Notes: generated by a model not told the origin, from the letters alone. DNA of 64,000 nt from an uncultured Gammaproteobacteria bacterium (GCA_947259075.1 CAMYKQ010000040.1:1-64000), one strand, 5' to 3'; shown: positions 1 to 10,488, counted from the first letter of the stretch. Numbers and translations: made by a program.

Positions 1-357
1 ATAGGTCGCGTTCAAGCGCTCCGGCAGAACATAGTCGAGCTGCCTGTCTCCGCGGCGGCGTCCGCGCCCGAGCCTGCCGCCAAGCCCGCGCCCGCCGTGC
101 CCAAATCCGCCGCCGCGAAACCGGCGCTGACGAAACCCGCCGCGTCGCCTGCCGCGCTGGCAAAAGCCGCGGTGGCGAAATCCGCGTCCTCATCCGCCGC
201 GACGGCACAAACCGCGCAAAGCGACAGCCCCCCCGACATGGAGTCCCGCATCGCGGAATTGGAGCAACGGGTCGCCTTGCTGGAGGAGGGGCTCAAGCGC
301 GAACGCGCCCGTCTGCGCCGCGCCATTTTACTCAGCGACGATTTCGGAGGCGCCTAA
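1..357 (+). CDS. 3' end of a CDS truncated by the window start; possibly the C-terminus of the XrtA-locus secretion ATPase (ExeA-like)
   Basis: Open frame from base 1 to TAA at 355-357, Ala/Lys/Pro-rich linker then coiled-coil ESRIAELEQRVALLEEGLKRERARLRR; position directly upstream of wecB in an XrtA cluster. Identity inferred from synteny only. Confidence 0.35.
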   Translation: MGRVQALRQNIVELPVSAAASAPEPAAKPAPAVPKSAAAKPALTKPAASPAALAKAAVAKSASSSAATAQTAQSDSPPDMESRIAELEQRVALLEEGLKRERARLRRAILLSDDFGGA

Positions 358-1523
358 TGAGCGTTCAGCCGCCCAGCGTGCTGTGCGTGGTCGGGGCGCG
401 CCCCAATTTCATGAAGATCGCGCCGGTGATCGCCGCCCTGCGCGCCGCGCCTTTTAATTTGCGCGTGCGCCTGCTGCACACGGGTCAACATTACGACGTG
501 GCCATGAACGAGCGGTTTTTCGAGCAGCTCGGCATCCCCAATCCCGATATCAATCTTGAAGTCGGCTCCTTGAGTCACGCCGCGCAAACGGCGGAGATCA
601 TGCGCCGCTTCGAGCCGGTGCTGGATCAAGAACAACCCGCTGCCTTGGTCGTGGTCGGTGACGTCAATTCCACCATTGCTTGCGCGTTGGTGGCGGCCAA
701 GAAGGGCGTGCGCGTGGCGCACGTCGAGGCGGGTTTGCGCAGCTATGATCGCGGCATGCCCGAAGAGGTCAATCGCGTGCTCACCGATCAACTCTCCGAC
801 TGGTTGTTCACCACCGAACGCGAGGCCCGCGATAATTTAGTGCGCGAAGGCATCGCCGAGGACAAGATACATTTCGTCGGTAATGTGATGATCGATACCT
901 TGCTCGGTCATCGCGATCGCGCCGTGCCCGCCGCGCGGACTTTGGCGGCGGCGGCCGACCCCGCCTTGTTTCTCGACGCGCCCCACGGCTTTGGCGTGCT
1001 GACCCTGCACCGTCCGTCCAACGTCGACGATCCCGCCGTGCTCAAACGTCTGCTGCTCAGCGCGCAAAAAATCAGCGCCGAACTGCCGCTGGTGTTTCCC
1101 GCGCACCCGCGCACGCTTGGCCGTATTCAAGCGGCGGGTTTGCACGACATACTCGAATCGCCACGCATCCTCTGTCTGCCGCCGCTGGGTTATTTGGAAA
1201 TGCTGGGGCTGATGTCGGCGGCGCGGCTGGTCTTGACCGACTCCGGCGGCATGCAGGAAGAGACCACGGCCTTGGGCGTGCCCTGCATCACCTTGCGCGA
1301 GAATACCGAGCGGCCCATCACCGTGACGCAGGGCACCAACACCGTTGTCGGCACCGACAGCGCCCTCATCGAAAAGACGGTGGCGGCGGTGTTGAGCGGC
1401 GGCGGCAAGGCGGGGCGGGTGCCGGAATTGTGGGACGGCCAGGCGGCGCGGCGCATCGCGGCGATACTGCACGCCAGTTTGACCCAAGACGCGAATTTGT
1501 CGCGCACGGCGGCGCGTTCATAA
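357..1523 (+). CDS. wecB: UDP-N-acetylglucosamine 2-epimerase (non-hydrolysing)
   Basis: VVGARPNFMKIAPVI, HTGQHYD, HVEAGLRS, LTDSGGMQEE, LRENTERPIT motifs. Confidence 0.93.
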   Translation: MSVQPPSVLCVVGARPNFMKIAPVIAALRAAPFNLRVRLLHTGQHYDVAMNERFFEQLGIPNPDINLEVGSLSHAAQTAEIMRRFEPVLDQEQPAALVVVGDVNSTIACALVAAKKGVRVAHVEAGLRSYDRGMPEEVNRVLTDQLSDWLFTTEREARDNLVREGIAEDKIHFVGNVMIDTLLGHRDRAVPAARTLAAAADPALFLDAPHGFGVLTLHRPSNVDDPAVLKRLLLSAQKISAELPLVFPAHPRTLGRIQAAGLHDILESPRILCLPPLGYLEMLGLMSAARLVLTDSGGMQEETTALGVPCITLRENTERPITVTQGTNTVVGTDSALIEKTVAAVLSGGGKAGRVPELWDGQAARRIAAILHASLTQDANLSRTAARS

Positions 1524-1618
1524 ATATTTCGCCGCGCACCAGTTAGGATGTGACACGGGCGGGCCGCTATAAAAAGAGCGGCGCCGTTCTTCCCGGCAAT
1601 GACTCGAACCCTGCGGTA

Positions 1619-2485
1619 ATGACAAGCATGATAAGTAACGCAATGACAGTGGACGTGGAGGACTATCTGCACGTCTCCGCCTTCGAAAAACACATCCGGC
1701 GCGAGGACTGGGACCGTCTGCCGTGCCGGGTCGAGGCTAATACCAACCGCATCTTGGATATCTTCGCCGAACGGCAAGTGAAATCCACCTTTTTCATGCT
1801 GGGCTGGGTCGCCGAACGCTATCCCGCGCTGGTGCGCCGCCTGGTCGCCGAGGGCCACGAGCTGGCGAGCCACGGTTATTCCCACGTGCGCGTCACCGAA
1901 CAAACGCCGGACGAATTTCGCGAGGACGTCATCCGCAATAAAAAAATGCTGGAAGACCTCGGCGGCGTCGCCGTGGCCGGTTACCGCGCCGCGAGTTATT
2001 CCATCGGCGCGAAGAATCTGTGGGCGCTGGATGTGTTGCAGGAAACCGGGCACCGCTACAGCTCCAGCATCTATCCCATCCGCCACGATTTGTACGGCAT
2101 GCCCAGCGCGCCGCGTTTTCCGTTCTTCCCCAACGGCGAGGGCGGTTTGCTGGAAGTGCCGGTGACTACCGTCAAACTCTTCAATCAAAAACTGCCCTGC
2201 GGCGGCGGCGGTTACTTTCGCTTGTTGCCCTATCCGCTGTCGCGTTGGGCCATGCGCCGGGTGAACGCGCAGGACCACAAACCTTGCGTGTTCTATTTTC
2301 ACCCCTGGGAGATCGATCCGGATCAGCCGCGGCAAGAGGGCATCGGCCTCAAGACCCGCGTGCGCCATTATCTCAACCTCTCGCGCACCGAAGGGCGGCT
2401 GCGCCGTCTATTGAATGATTTTCACTGGGACCGGATGGACCGGGTGTTTTTGAGCGCTACGGCTTCCGCGACACGGGCTGATTAA
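1619..2485 (+). CDS. XrtA-associated polysaccharide deacetylase
   Basis: MTVDVEDYLHVSAFE, STFFMLGWVAERYP, GHELASHGYSH (NodB homology); ATG at 1619 preferred over the upstream GTG at 1550. Confidence 0.9.
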   Translation: MTSMISNAMTVDVEDYLHVSAFEKHIRREDWDRLPCRVEANTNRILDIFAERQVKSTFFMLGWVAERYPALVRRLVAEGHELASHGYSHVRVTEQTPDEFREDVIRNKKMLEDLGGVAVAGYRAASYSIGAKNLWALDVLQETGHRYSSSIYPIRHDLYGMPSAPRFPFFPNGEGGLLEVPVTTVKLFNQKLPCGGGGYFRLLPYPLSRWAMRRVNAQDHKPCVFYFHPWEIDPDQPRQEGIGLKTRVRHYLNLSRTEGRLRRLLNDFHWDRMDRVFLSATASATRAD

Positions 2486-2489
2486 TATC

Positions 2490-3551
2490 GTGTTTGACTC
2501 AACGCCACTCGCCGCCTCATCCATCGTGGATATCAAACAGCTCAGCGCCGCGGATGCGCCGCGCTGGGACGCCTTCGTCGACGCCGCGCCGCAAGCCACG
2601 TTTTTTCATCGCGCGGGCTGGGCCGAGGTGATGCAGCGCGCCTTCGGTCATCGCGTGTATTTTTTGTACGCCGAGCGTGATGGTGTCATCGAAGGTGTTT
2701 TGCCCTTGGTGCAGATTCGCAGTTTGTTGTTCGGCCACTCTTTGAGTTCCATGCCCTTTTGCGTCTGCGGCGGCGTGGTCGCGCTCAACGAAGAGGCGGC
2801 GGCGGCCTTGGAGGCACGGGCCATCGCGCTGGCGCGCGAGCTGCAAGTCGATCATCTCGAATTCCGCAACCGCGCGCCGCGCCATCCCGAGTGGCCGCGC
2901 AAAGATGCGCTCTACGTCAATTTCAGCAAAGCACTCGACGCTGATCCCGAAAAGAATATGCTGGCCATTCCGCGCAAACAGCGGGCGATGGTGCGCAAGG
3001 GCATCGAGGCCGGTTTAGCTGGCGAGATCGATCAAGACGTCTCGCGTTTTTACCGCGCCTATTCCGAGAGCGTGCGTAATCTCGGTACGCCGGTGTTCGC
3101 GAAAAACTATTTTGAAATACTGCGCGAGGTCTTCGGCGCCGAGTGCGAAGTGCTCACCATCACCAAGGACGGCCGTTTGATCGCCAGCGTGCTGAGTTTT
3201 TATTTCCGCGACCAAGTCCTGCCCTATTACGGCGGCGGCGTCGCCGCGGCGCGCGAGGTGAAGGGTAACGACTTCATGTATTGGGACTTGATGCGCCGTG
3301 CCACCGAGCGCGGGCTGCGGGTCTTCGATTACGGCCGCAGCAAGGTCGGCACCGGCTCGTACAGCTTCAAGAAAAATTGGGGCTTCGAGCCCGAGCCCTT
3401 GCACTATGAATATGTGCTGGTGAAGGCCGCTGCCGTGCCCGACCTCAATCCCCTCAATCCCAAGTACCGCCTCTTCATCAATCTGTGGAAGCGCCTGCCC
3501 TTGGGCGTCAGCGAAATGCTGGGGCCGCACTTGGTGAAATATCTGGGTTGA
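2490..3551 (+). CDS. FemAB-like GNAT-fold protein, XrtA/PEP-CTERM-associated
   Basis: FFHRAGWAEVMQRAFGH, FDYGRSKVGTGSYSFKKNWGFEPEPL motifs; locus position; GTG start. Confidence 0.85.
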   Translation: MFDSTPLAASSIVDIKQLSAADAPRWDAFVDAAPQATFFHRAGWAEVMQRAFGHRVYFLYAERDGVIEGVLPLVQIRSLLFGHSLSSMPFCVCGGVVALNEEAAAALEARAIALARELQVDHLEFRNRAPRHPEWPRKDALYVNFSKALDADPEKNMLAIPRKQRAMVRKGIEAGLAGEIDQDVSRFYRAYSESVRNLGTPVFAKNYFEILREVFGAECEVLTITKDGRLIASVLSFYFRDQVLPYYGGGVAAAREVKGNDFMYWDLMRRATERGLRVFDYGRSKVGTGSYSFKKNWGFEPEPLHYEYVLVKAAAVPDLNPLNPKYRLFINLWKRLPLGVSEMLGPHLVKYLG

Positions 3552-3555
3552 TGCG

Positions 3556-4821
3556 ATGGATGATCTGCTGTTTCTCGCGCACCGCATCCCCTATCCCCCC
3601 AACAAGGGGGACAAGCTGCGTTCGTTCAATCTGCTCAAACAACTGAGCCGCTATTACCGCGTGCACCTCGGCGCCTTCATCGACGACGAGGATGACTGGC
3701 GTCACGTCGAGGCGGTGCGCGCGCTCTGCGGCGAGACTTACTTCGCCAAACTCACGCCGCGCACGGCGCGGCTGCGCAGCCTGCCCGCCTTGTTGTCGCG
3801 CCGGCCCTTGAGCCTGCCGTATTACCGCGATGCGGGCATGCGCCGCTGGGTGGGACAAGTCTTGCGCCACAAGCCGCTGAAGCGGGTCTTGGTTTTCTCC
3901 GGGGCGATGGCGCAGTATGTCGATAGTCGCCGCGGCGCCGCGCTGCGGCGGGTGATGGATTTCGTCGATGTCGATTCGGACAAGTGGCTGCAATACGCCG
4001 CCACGCAAACCTGGCCGATGAACTGGATCTACCGTCGCGAGGCGCGCTGCTTGCTGCCCTATGAACGCCGCATCGCCTCGCGTTTCGATGCCAGCGTCTT
4101 CGTCTCGGAAAGCGAGGCGGCGCTGTTCCGCTCGCTGGCGCCAGAATCCGCGGCGCGGGTGTGGGGCATACACAACGGCGTCGATACCGCCTACTTCGAT
4201 CCCGCGCTGGAGAGCCCGGCGCCCTATCCGTTGCATGACAAGCCCATCGTCTTCACCGGCGCCATGGATTATTGGGCTAATGTCGATGCGGTGACGTGGT
4301 TCGCGAAAGAAGTCTTGCCCGCGGTGCGCGCGCGCGACGAGGATGCGCGGTTTTATATCGTCGGCGCGCGGCCCAGCGAGGCGGTGCTGGCGTTGAAACG
4401 TCTGCCGGGCGTGGCGGTGGTGGGCGCGGTGGAGGACATCCGCCCCTATATCGCCCATGCGGCCCTGGCGGTCGCGCCGTTGCGTATCGCCCGCGGCGTG
4501 CAGAATAAAGTGCTGGAGGCCATGGCCATGGCCAAGACCGTGGTCGCCAGTCCGCAGGCCCTCGATGGTATCGTATGCGAGCTAGGGCGCGAGGTGTTGC
4601 TGGCGCAGGATGCGCCCGGCTTTGCCGCTGCAGTCGTGGCCTTGCTGCAAAGCGGCGCTGATGCGCAATTGCAAAACGCCGCGCGCGCGCGGGTCTTGGC
4701 CGATTACAGCTGGGAGACCAATCTGCGCAAATTTGAACGTTTATTGGAAGGCGCGCCGCCGGATGAGGCGGCGCAAGATGATACGGCGCGGCGGGCGGCG
4801 TCCGCGGCGCACGCGGGTTAA
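3556..4821 (+). CDS. glycosyltransferase, XrtA/PEP-CTERM-associated (TIGR03087-like)
   Basis: LFLAHRIPYPPNKGDKLRSFNLLK N-terminus; GT4-like C-terminal half. Confidence 0.88.
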   Translation: MDDLLFLAHRIPYPPNKGDKLRSFNLLKQLSRYYRVHLGAFIDDEDDWRHVEAVRALCGETYFAKLTPRTARLRSLPALLSRRPLSLPYYRDAGMRRWVGQVLRHKPLKRVLVFSGAMAQYVDSRRGAALRRVMDFVDVDSDKWLQYAATQTWPMNWIYRREARCLLPYERRIASRFDASVFVSESEAALFRSLAPESAARVWGIHNGVDTAYFDPALESPAPYPLHDKPIVFTGAMDYWANVDAVTWFAKEVLPAVRARDEDARFYIVGARPSEAVLALKRLPGVAVVGAVEDIRPYIAHAALAVAPLRIARGVQNKVLEAMAMAKTVVASPQALDGIVCELGREVLLAQDAPGFAAAVVALLQSGADAQLQNAARARVLADYSWETNLRKFERLLEGAPPDEAAQDDTARRAASAAHAG

Positions 4822-4839
4822 TTTTTTAAAAGAGATCAT

Positions 4840-6405
4840 ATGAGCGCAGACCTTCAGCCCCAGGTGGAGATCCCGGTAGCCTTGCAGCATGAGGGCGCGC
4901 CCGCTTGGCGCATGCCGCTGGTCTTGGCGGTGATGCTGCTGCTGACGCTGTTGGGGCTGTATTGGCAAACCGTGGAGTCGATGGTGTCGATCTGGAGCCG
5001 CTCCGAGACCTTTACCCATGGTTTTTTGATCGCGCCCATCAGTCTCTTTTTGATTTGGCAGCGGCGCAAGGTCTTGGCGAAACTCACGCCCGCGCCCGAT
5101 TACCGCGGTTTAGCGGTATTGCTGTTGCTGGGCTTGCTGTGGCTGCCCGCGCATTACGCCAGCGTGCTGGTGATCGAGCAATGGGCGCTGGTGGCCATGA
5201 TTCCCGCGCTGGTGTGGACACTGCTGGGCTGGCCGGTGGTCTGGGCCATGCTGTTCCCCTTGGCGTTTTTGTTTTTCGCGGTGCCGGTGGGTGAGGAGCT
5301 GATTCCGCCCTTGATGGATTTCACCGCGGATTTCACCGTGGCCGCGCTGCAATTGACGGGTATTCCGGTGTATCGCGAGGGCACGTTCTTTGAAATCCCC
5401 AGCGGGCATTGGTCGGTGGTGGAAGGCTGCAGCGGCGTGCGTTATCTCATCGCCTCGGTCACCCTCGGCTGTCTTTACGCCTACCTGACCTATCGCAGCC
5501 CGCTGCGGCGCACGGTGTTCGTGCTCTTGTCCATCGTCGTGCCCATCATCGCCAACGGTTTGCGCGCCTATATGATCGTGATGATCGCCCACCTCAGCGA
5601 TATGCGTCTGGCCTTGGGCGTCGATCATTTCATTTACGGCTGGGTGTTCTTTGGTTTGGTGATGCTGTTGTTGTTCTGGCTGGGCTCGTTTTGGCGCGAA
5701 GACCATGTGGAGGGCGAGTCCGCCGCCGCTTTGTCATCGTCCGCGCCGTTGCGTCCCGCCCGATCGCCCTGGCCCGCCGCTGGCGCAGCGTTGCTGCTGC
5801 TCATGCTGTGGCCGGCGCTGGCCTATGTGAATATGGTTGCGCGTGAAGGCGCGGTGAACGTCGCGCTGGCCGTGCCCGCGGCCGCTGATGCGTGGCGGAC
5901 CGCCGAGAGTAAGACGGAATGGCGGCCGCATTACCTCACCGCCGATGCCGAGCTGCAGCAGAGCTACGTTCAAGATGAGCGCTGGGCCGGCGTCTATCTC
6001 GGCTATTACCGCCATCAGCGCCAAGGCGCGGAGCTGATCAATTCCACCAACGTGCTAATCAAGCAGAAGGACCCGGTGTGGCGGCAAGTAGCCGACACGC
6101 CGCGCCGGATCACGGTGCAGGGCAAACCCATCGACGTGCGCCAAGCCAAGCTGCGTTCCACCGGACAGGATTTGCTGGTGTGGTATTGGTACTGGATGGA
6201 CGGGGTCTACACCACCAATCACTACATGGCCAAACTCTGGGAGGCCAAGGCCAAACTCTTCGGCGAGACCGGCGATGCGGCGGTGGTGATGATCGTCACT
6301 GATATGTCCGCCGGACAAGAAGACGCCGAGGCCGTGCTGGCGCGTTTCGTCGATGATATGGAGCCGGCGATACGCGGCAGCTTGGAGAATGCCGCCGATG
6401 AATAA
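4840..6405 (+). CDS. xrtA: Exosortase A fused to an EpsI-type domain
   Basis: Multi-TM protein with catalytic-type VEGCSGVRY (Cys), NGLRAY (Arg), VDHFIYGW (His); C-terminal EpsI-like region (GVYLGYYRHQRQGAELINSTN). Confidence 0.95.
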   Translation: MSADLQPQVEIPVALQHEGAPAWRMPLVLAVMLLLTLLGLYWQTVESMVSIWSRSETFTHGFLIAPISLFLIWQRRKVLAKLTPAPDYRGLAVLLLLGLLWLPAHYASVLVIEQWALVAMIPALVWTLLGWPVVWAMLFPLAFLFFAVPVGEELIPPLMDFTADFTVAALQLTGIPVYREGTFFEIPSGHWSVVEGCSGVRYLIASVTLGCLYAYLTYRSPLRRTVFVLLSIVVPIIANGLRAYMIVMIAHLSDMRLALGVDHFIYGWVFFGLVMLLLFWLGSFWREDHVEGESAAALSSSAPLRPARSPWPAAGAALLLLMLWPALAYVNMVAREGAVNVALAVPAAADAWRTAESKTEWRPHYLTADAELQQSYVQDERWAGVYLGYYRHQRQGAELINSTNVLIKQKDPVWRQVADTPRRITVQGKPIDVRQAKLRSTGQDLLVWYWYWMDGVYTTNHYMAKLWEAKAKLFGETGDAAVVMIVTDMSAGQEDAEAVLARFVDDMEPAIRGSLENAADE

Positions 6406-7633
6406 TGAGGCGGTGGCCGCATTGACCGCGGGTGAGCGCCAGCCCGTGGCCGCGCCAGCGCGCGTGGCTGGCGCGGCGGAACCGGCGGCGCGCCGGTCCG
6501 ATGCGCGGCCGCTGATCGCCCATGTGATTTACCGCCTCGACGTCGGTGGTCTGGAAAATGGCTTGGTGAATCTGATCAATCGCACGCCGCAATACCGCCA
6601 CGCGATTATCTGCATGACCGGCTACACTGAGTTTCACCGCCGCATCGAGCACGACGCGGTGACGCTGCACGCACTGGCTAAACGCGAGGGCCATGACCTC
6701 GGTGTATTTCTGCGGCTGTGGCGCTTATTGCGTGCCTTGAAGCCGCGTATCGTACACACTCGCAATATGTCGGCCTTGGAGGCGCAGTTGCCCGCGCTCT
6801 TGGCCGGGGTGCGCGCGCGGGTGCACGGTGAACACGGCCGCGATGTGCATGATCTCGACGGCAGCAACCGCAAATACCGCTGGCTGCGCCGCGCCTTCCG
6901 TCCGCTGGTGCAGCATTACATCCCGCTGTCGCGCGATTTGGAAAACTATCTGCGGGACGAGATCGCGGTGCCGCCGCGCAAGATCACGCAAATTTATAAT
7001 GGCGTGGACGCCACGCGTTTTCATCCGGCCCAGGGCGGCCGCGAGCCCGTGCCGCTGCTGGACTTCGCGCCGCCGCAAACAGTGGTGATCGGTACCGTGG
7101 GCCGTTTGCAGACGGTGAAGGACCAGCTTAATTTGGTGCGTGCCTTTCTATTGTTGTTGCAAGATCAGCCGCAACTGGCGCCGCGCCTGCGGCTGGTGAT
7201 CGTCGGCGACGGCCCTTTACGGCGCGAGGCGCAAACCCTGCTGGAGACAGCGGGGGCCGCCTCGGCGGCGTGGCTGACCGGCGCGCGGGATGATATTCCA
7301 GAATTGATGCGCGCCATGGATGTGTTCGTCTTGCCCTCCTTGGCGGAGGGTATCTCCAACACCATCCTCGAAGCTATGGCCACGGGGCTGCCGGTCGTTG
7401 CCACCGCTGTCGGCGGTAACGGCGAATTGGTGCGAGAGGGCGAGACTGGATTTTTAGTCCCCGCCGCGCAGCCTCAGGCCTTGGCCGCCGCCATCGCGCG
7501 CTATGTGAATGATGCCGAGTTACGCCGCCGCCACGGTCACGGCGGCCGCGAACGGGTGGAGCGCGAATTCAGCATGGAGGCCATGGTGGCGCGTTACGTG
7601 GCGATTTACGAAGCGCGATTGCGGCGCGCTTGA
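6398..7633 (+). CDS. glycosyltransferase, XrtA/PEP-CTERM-associated (TIGR03088-like)
   Basis: HVIYRLDVGGLENGLVNLIN; EGISNTILEAMATGLPVVAT; ATG at 6398 overlaps the xrtA stop. Confidence 0.9.
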   Translation: MNNEAVAALTAGERQPVAAPARVAGAAEPAARRSDARPLIAHVIYRLDVGGLENGLVNLINRTPQYRHAIICMTGYTEFHRRIEHDAVTLHALAKREGHDLGVFLRLWRLLRALKPRIVHTRNMSALEAQLPALLAGVRARVHGEHGRDVHDLDGSNRKYRWLRRAFRPLVQHYIPLSRDLENYLRDEIAVPPRKITQIYNGVDATRFHPAQGGREPVPLLDFAPPQTVVIGTVGRLQTVKDQLNLVRAFLLLLQDQPQLAPRLRLVIVGDGPLRREAQTLLETAGAASAAWLTGARDDIPELMRAMDVFVLPSLAEGISNTILEAMATGLPVVATAVGGNGELVREGETGFLVPAAQPQALAAAIARYVNDAELRRRHGHGGRERVEREFSMEAMVARYVAIYEARLRRA

Positions 7634-7660
7634 GCACGGACAATAGGGAACGAATAAATC

Positions 7661-9589
7661 ATGTGCGGTATTGTTGGCATCTTTAATACGCGCGGCGCCA
7701 GCCCGGTGGACCGGGCCTTGTTGCACAAGATGAACGAAAGCCAGTTTCATCGCGGTCCCGACGAAGGCGGTTTGCATCATGAGCCGGGCGTGGGCTTCGG
7801 TCACCGGCGTTTGTCCATCATCGATCTCTCCAGCGGCCAGCAGCCGCTGTTCAACGAAGATCACTCGGTGGTGGTGGTGTTCAACGGTGAGATCTACAAT
7901 TTTCAAGATTTGATGGCGGAGTTGAGCGCGGCGGGTCATGTGTTCCGCACCCATTGCGACACTGAAGTGATCGTCCATGCCTGGGAAGAATGGGGTGAGG
8001 CTTGCGTCGAGCGCATGCGCGGCATGTTCGCCTTCGCCGTGTGGGACCGAAATCGCCAAACCCTGTTTCTCGCCCGCGACCGCTTGGGCGTCAAACCTTT
8101 TTACTACGCGCTCTTGCCCGACGGCCAATTCATCTTCAGCTCGGAGCTGAAGGCGTTGATGGTCCATCCCGGGTTGAAACGCACGATGGACCCGCGCGCG
8201 GTGGAGGATTATTTCGCCTACGGTTACGTGCCCGAACCCAAGACGATTTATGCCGCCGCGCATAAACTGCCACCGGCCCACACCCTGACGCTGCGTTGGG
8301 GCGCGGCCTTTCCCGCGCCGCGGGCGTATTGGGATATCCCCTTCAAAGCGCTGCCCGCGATGGACGAACGGGAAACGCAGGAAGAATTGATCGCGCGCTT
8401 GCGTGAGGCGGTAAAAATCCGACTGATCTCCGAGGTGCCCTTGGGTGCGTTTCTCTCCGGTGGGGTCGATTCCAGCGCGGTGGTGGCGATGATGTCGCAG
8501 GTCAGCGAAGGCGCGGTGAATACCTGCTCGATTTCCTTCGGCGATCCGGCCTTCAACGAGGCGAAATTCGCCGCGATGGTGGCGGAGCGTTACAAGACCC
8601 ATCACTACGTCGACCAAGTAGAGTCCGATGATTTCGATCTCATCGACACCTTGGCCGGCGTCTACGACGAACCTTACGCCGACAGCTCCGCGCTGCCGAC
8701 GTATCGCGTCTGCCAGCTGGCGCGTAAACATGTGACCGTGGTGTTGTCGGGCGATGGCGGCGATGAAAACCTGGCGGGTTACCGGCGTTATCGCTGGCAT
8801 TTGTATGAATCGCGCATGCGTGGTCTCTTGCCCCTGGGCTTGCGGCGGCCGGCCTTCGGTTTGTTGGGCAGGCTGTACCCGAAGGCCGATTGGGCGCCGA
8901 AGGTCTTGCGCGCCAAGACCACCTTCGAGGCCTTGGCGCGCGATGACGTGGAAGGCTATTTTCACGGCGTCTCGGTGATGAGCGATGCCATGCGCGGGCG
9001 TTTGTTCAGCGATGAATTTCGCCGTTCATTGCAAGGCTATCGCGCCATCGAGGTGATGCGCGGCCACGCCGAGAATGCGCCGGAGCACCCCTTGTCGCGG
9101 GTGCAATACCTCGATATGAAAACCTATCTGGTGGGCGACATCCTCACCAAGGTCGACCGCGCCAGCATGGCCCATGCGCTCGAAGTGCGCGAACCGCTGC
9201 TGGATCACAAACTCATGGAGTGGTGGTCGGGCTTGGCGCCCGATATGAAGCTGCGCGGCACCGAGGGCAAATATATTTTCAAGAAGGCGCTGGAGCCTTA
9301 TCTGCCGCACGATGTGTTGTATCGGCCCAAGATGGGTTTCTCCGTACCGCTGGCGGCGTGGTTCCGCGGCCCGCTGCGCCAGCGTGTGCGCGACGCGGTG
9401 CTGGGCGATACGCTGGCGCAGACCGGCATTTTTGACCAAGCCTATCTACACGAGATGGTGGATCAACATCAGTCCGGCCGCCGTGATTACAGCGCGTCCT
9501 TGTGGACGGTGGTGATGTTCGAGGCGTTTTTACGGCGTCAGGGCCCAAGCGACGCAACGGTCCGTACTGTTCAAGGCGCGGTCTTTTGA
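7661..9589 (+). CDS. asnB: asparagine-synthase-like amidotransferase, XrtA-associated
   Basis: MCGIVGIF N-terminus with Cys2; FLSGGVDSSAVVA PP-loop; LSGDGGDE. Confidence 0.92.
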   Translation: MCGIVGIFNTRGASPVDRALLHKMNESQFHRGPDEGGLHHEPGVGFGHRRLSIIDLSSGQQPLFNEDHSVVVVFNGEIYNFQDLMAELSAAGHVFRTHCDTEVIVHAWEEWGEACVERMRGMFAFAVWDRNRQTLFLARDRLGVKPFYYALLPDGQFIFSSELKALMVHPGLKRTMDPRAVEDYFAYGYVPEPKTIYAAAHKLPPAHTLTLRWGAAFPAPRAYWDIPFKALPAMDERETQEELIARLREAVKIRLISEVPLGAFLSGGVDSSAVVAMMSQVSEGAVNTCSISFGDPAFNEAKFAAMVAERYKTHHYVDQVESDDFDLIDTLAGVYDEPYADSSALPTYRVCQLARKHVTVVLSGDGGDENLAGYRRYRWHLYESRMRGLLPLGLRRPAFGLLGRLYPKADWAPKVLRAKTTFEALARDDVEGYFHGVSVMSDAMRGRLFSDEFRRSLQGYRAIEVMRGHAENAPEHPLSRVQYLDMKTYLVGDILTKVDRASMAHALEVREPLLDHKLMEWWSGLAPDMKLRGTEGKYIFKKALEPYLPHDVLYRPKMGFSVPLAAWFRGPLRQRVRDAVLGDTLAQTGIFDQAYLHEMVDQHQSGRRDYSASLWTVVMFEAFLRRQGPSDATVRTVQGAVF

Positions 9590-10488
9590 AGCTCGGCGAT
9601 GGCGGTGCGGCCAAGCTGGGCGTAGGTGCCATCGTGAAAGCGATGAGTGCCGATGAAATGCAAAAACGCCGATTGCGTATAATCCAGTTTGGGATTAAAG
9701 AAGGCGTAACGCGGCTGCGGCAGTACCAAACCGTTCGGGCTATTGGCGACGGCGAAATTGGAGCTGACTTGTTCGCTGCCCCACTCCTGCCATTTATCCG
9801 CGCCCAACAGTGTACTCATGGTTTGCGAAAAGGCTTCTACTTGTGCGCGGCTGCAAGCGCCGCGGCCGAAACCAGCGAAGCCCGAGTTGCCACGCACGTA
9901 GCGCTGGCCTTCTTTGTTAGGCGCGCGGGCGAGGGCGCGCTCGGCGAAGACTTGCACATGTTGAGCATCGGGCAGGTGGCGCTGAATGAATTCGCTGGCC
10001 TCATCGAAACTGACGATTTCACGTCCAGTGGGGGTGCCCAGAGTGAAGCTGCGATTCTCGGCGATGCATTGGCGGATATCGGCGATATCGGTGAGGGTCA
10101 TGGTGTCAGCGTCGAGCTGAATGACGTAGGCATCCCGAGACAGGTCGAGTATGTGCAGCAGACGTTCCCATGTGCCGCCACGCGGGCAGGGTCCTGTATT
10201 AATTGCGCTGATCGGACGTATTTCCACACCGGGTATTTGCTGCTGGAGCAGGGCTTGGTCGACGTTGTCGAGCGAGCCGTCGTTCAATACCACGACCCGG
10301 CCTGGGGTAAGATAGCGCGCGAAAGTTTTCAGGGCGAGCAAGTACATTAAGATATCGGTGTGCCGCAGTTGGCTGACCAACGTGAGCGCTTGCGCCGTAT
10401 CACAATGCACGGGAGGGCAGACCGCGATATCGCGAACGGCATGGTTGAACTGGGCTACGCGCAGGCGCCGCCGGATGGCCTCAAGCAT
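9571..10488 (-). CDS. putative GT-A-fold glycosyltransferase
   Basis: VVLNDGSLD and VIQLDADTMTLTDI (DxD-like) motifs; longer and more protein-like than the overlapping + ORF 9502-10350. Confidence 0.6.
   Translation of the reverse strand: MLEAIRRRLRVAQFNHAVRDIAVCPPVHCDTAQALTLVSQLRHTDILMYLLALKTFARYLTPGRVVVLNDGSLDNVDQALLQQQIPGVEIRPISAINTGPCPRGGTWERLLHILDLSRDAYVIQLDADTMTLTDIADIRQCIAENRSFTLGTPTGREIVSFDEASEFIQRHLPDAQHVQVFAERALARAPNKEGQRYVRGNSGFAGFGRGACSRAQVEAFSQTMSTLLGADKWQEWGSEQVSSNFAVANSPNGLVLPQPRYAFFNPKLDYTQSAFLHFIGTHRFHDGTYAQLGRTAIAELQKTAP

Noticed and set aside
1190-2368. 392-aa minus-strand ORF
   Set aside because: Spans the wecB and deacetylase genes on the opposite strand; shadow ORF.
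7520-8965. 481-aa minus-strand ORF opposite asnB
   Set aside because: Antisense shadow of a clear AsnB gene in GC-rich DNA; low-complexity His/Arg/Gln-rich translation with no recognisable motif.
9502-10350. 282-aa plus-strand ORF overlapping the 9571-10488 minus gene
   Set aside because: Minus-strand product has GT-A-like motifs and a more natural composition; the plus ORF also overlaps the asnB 3' end.
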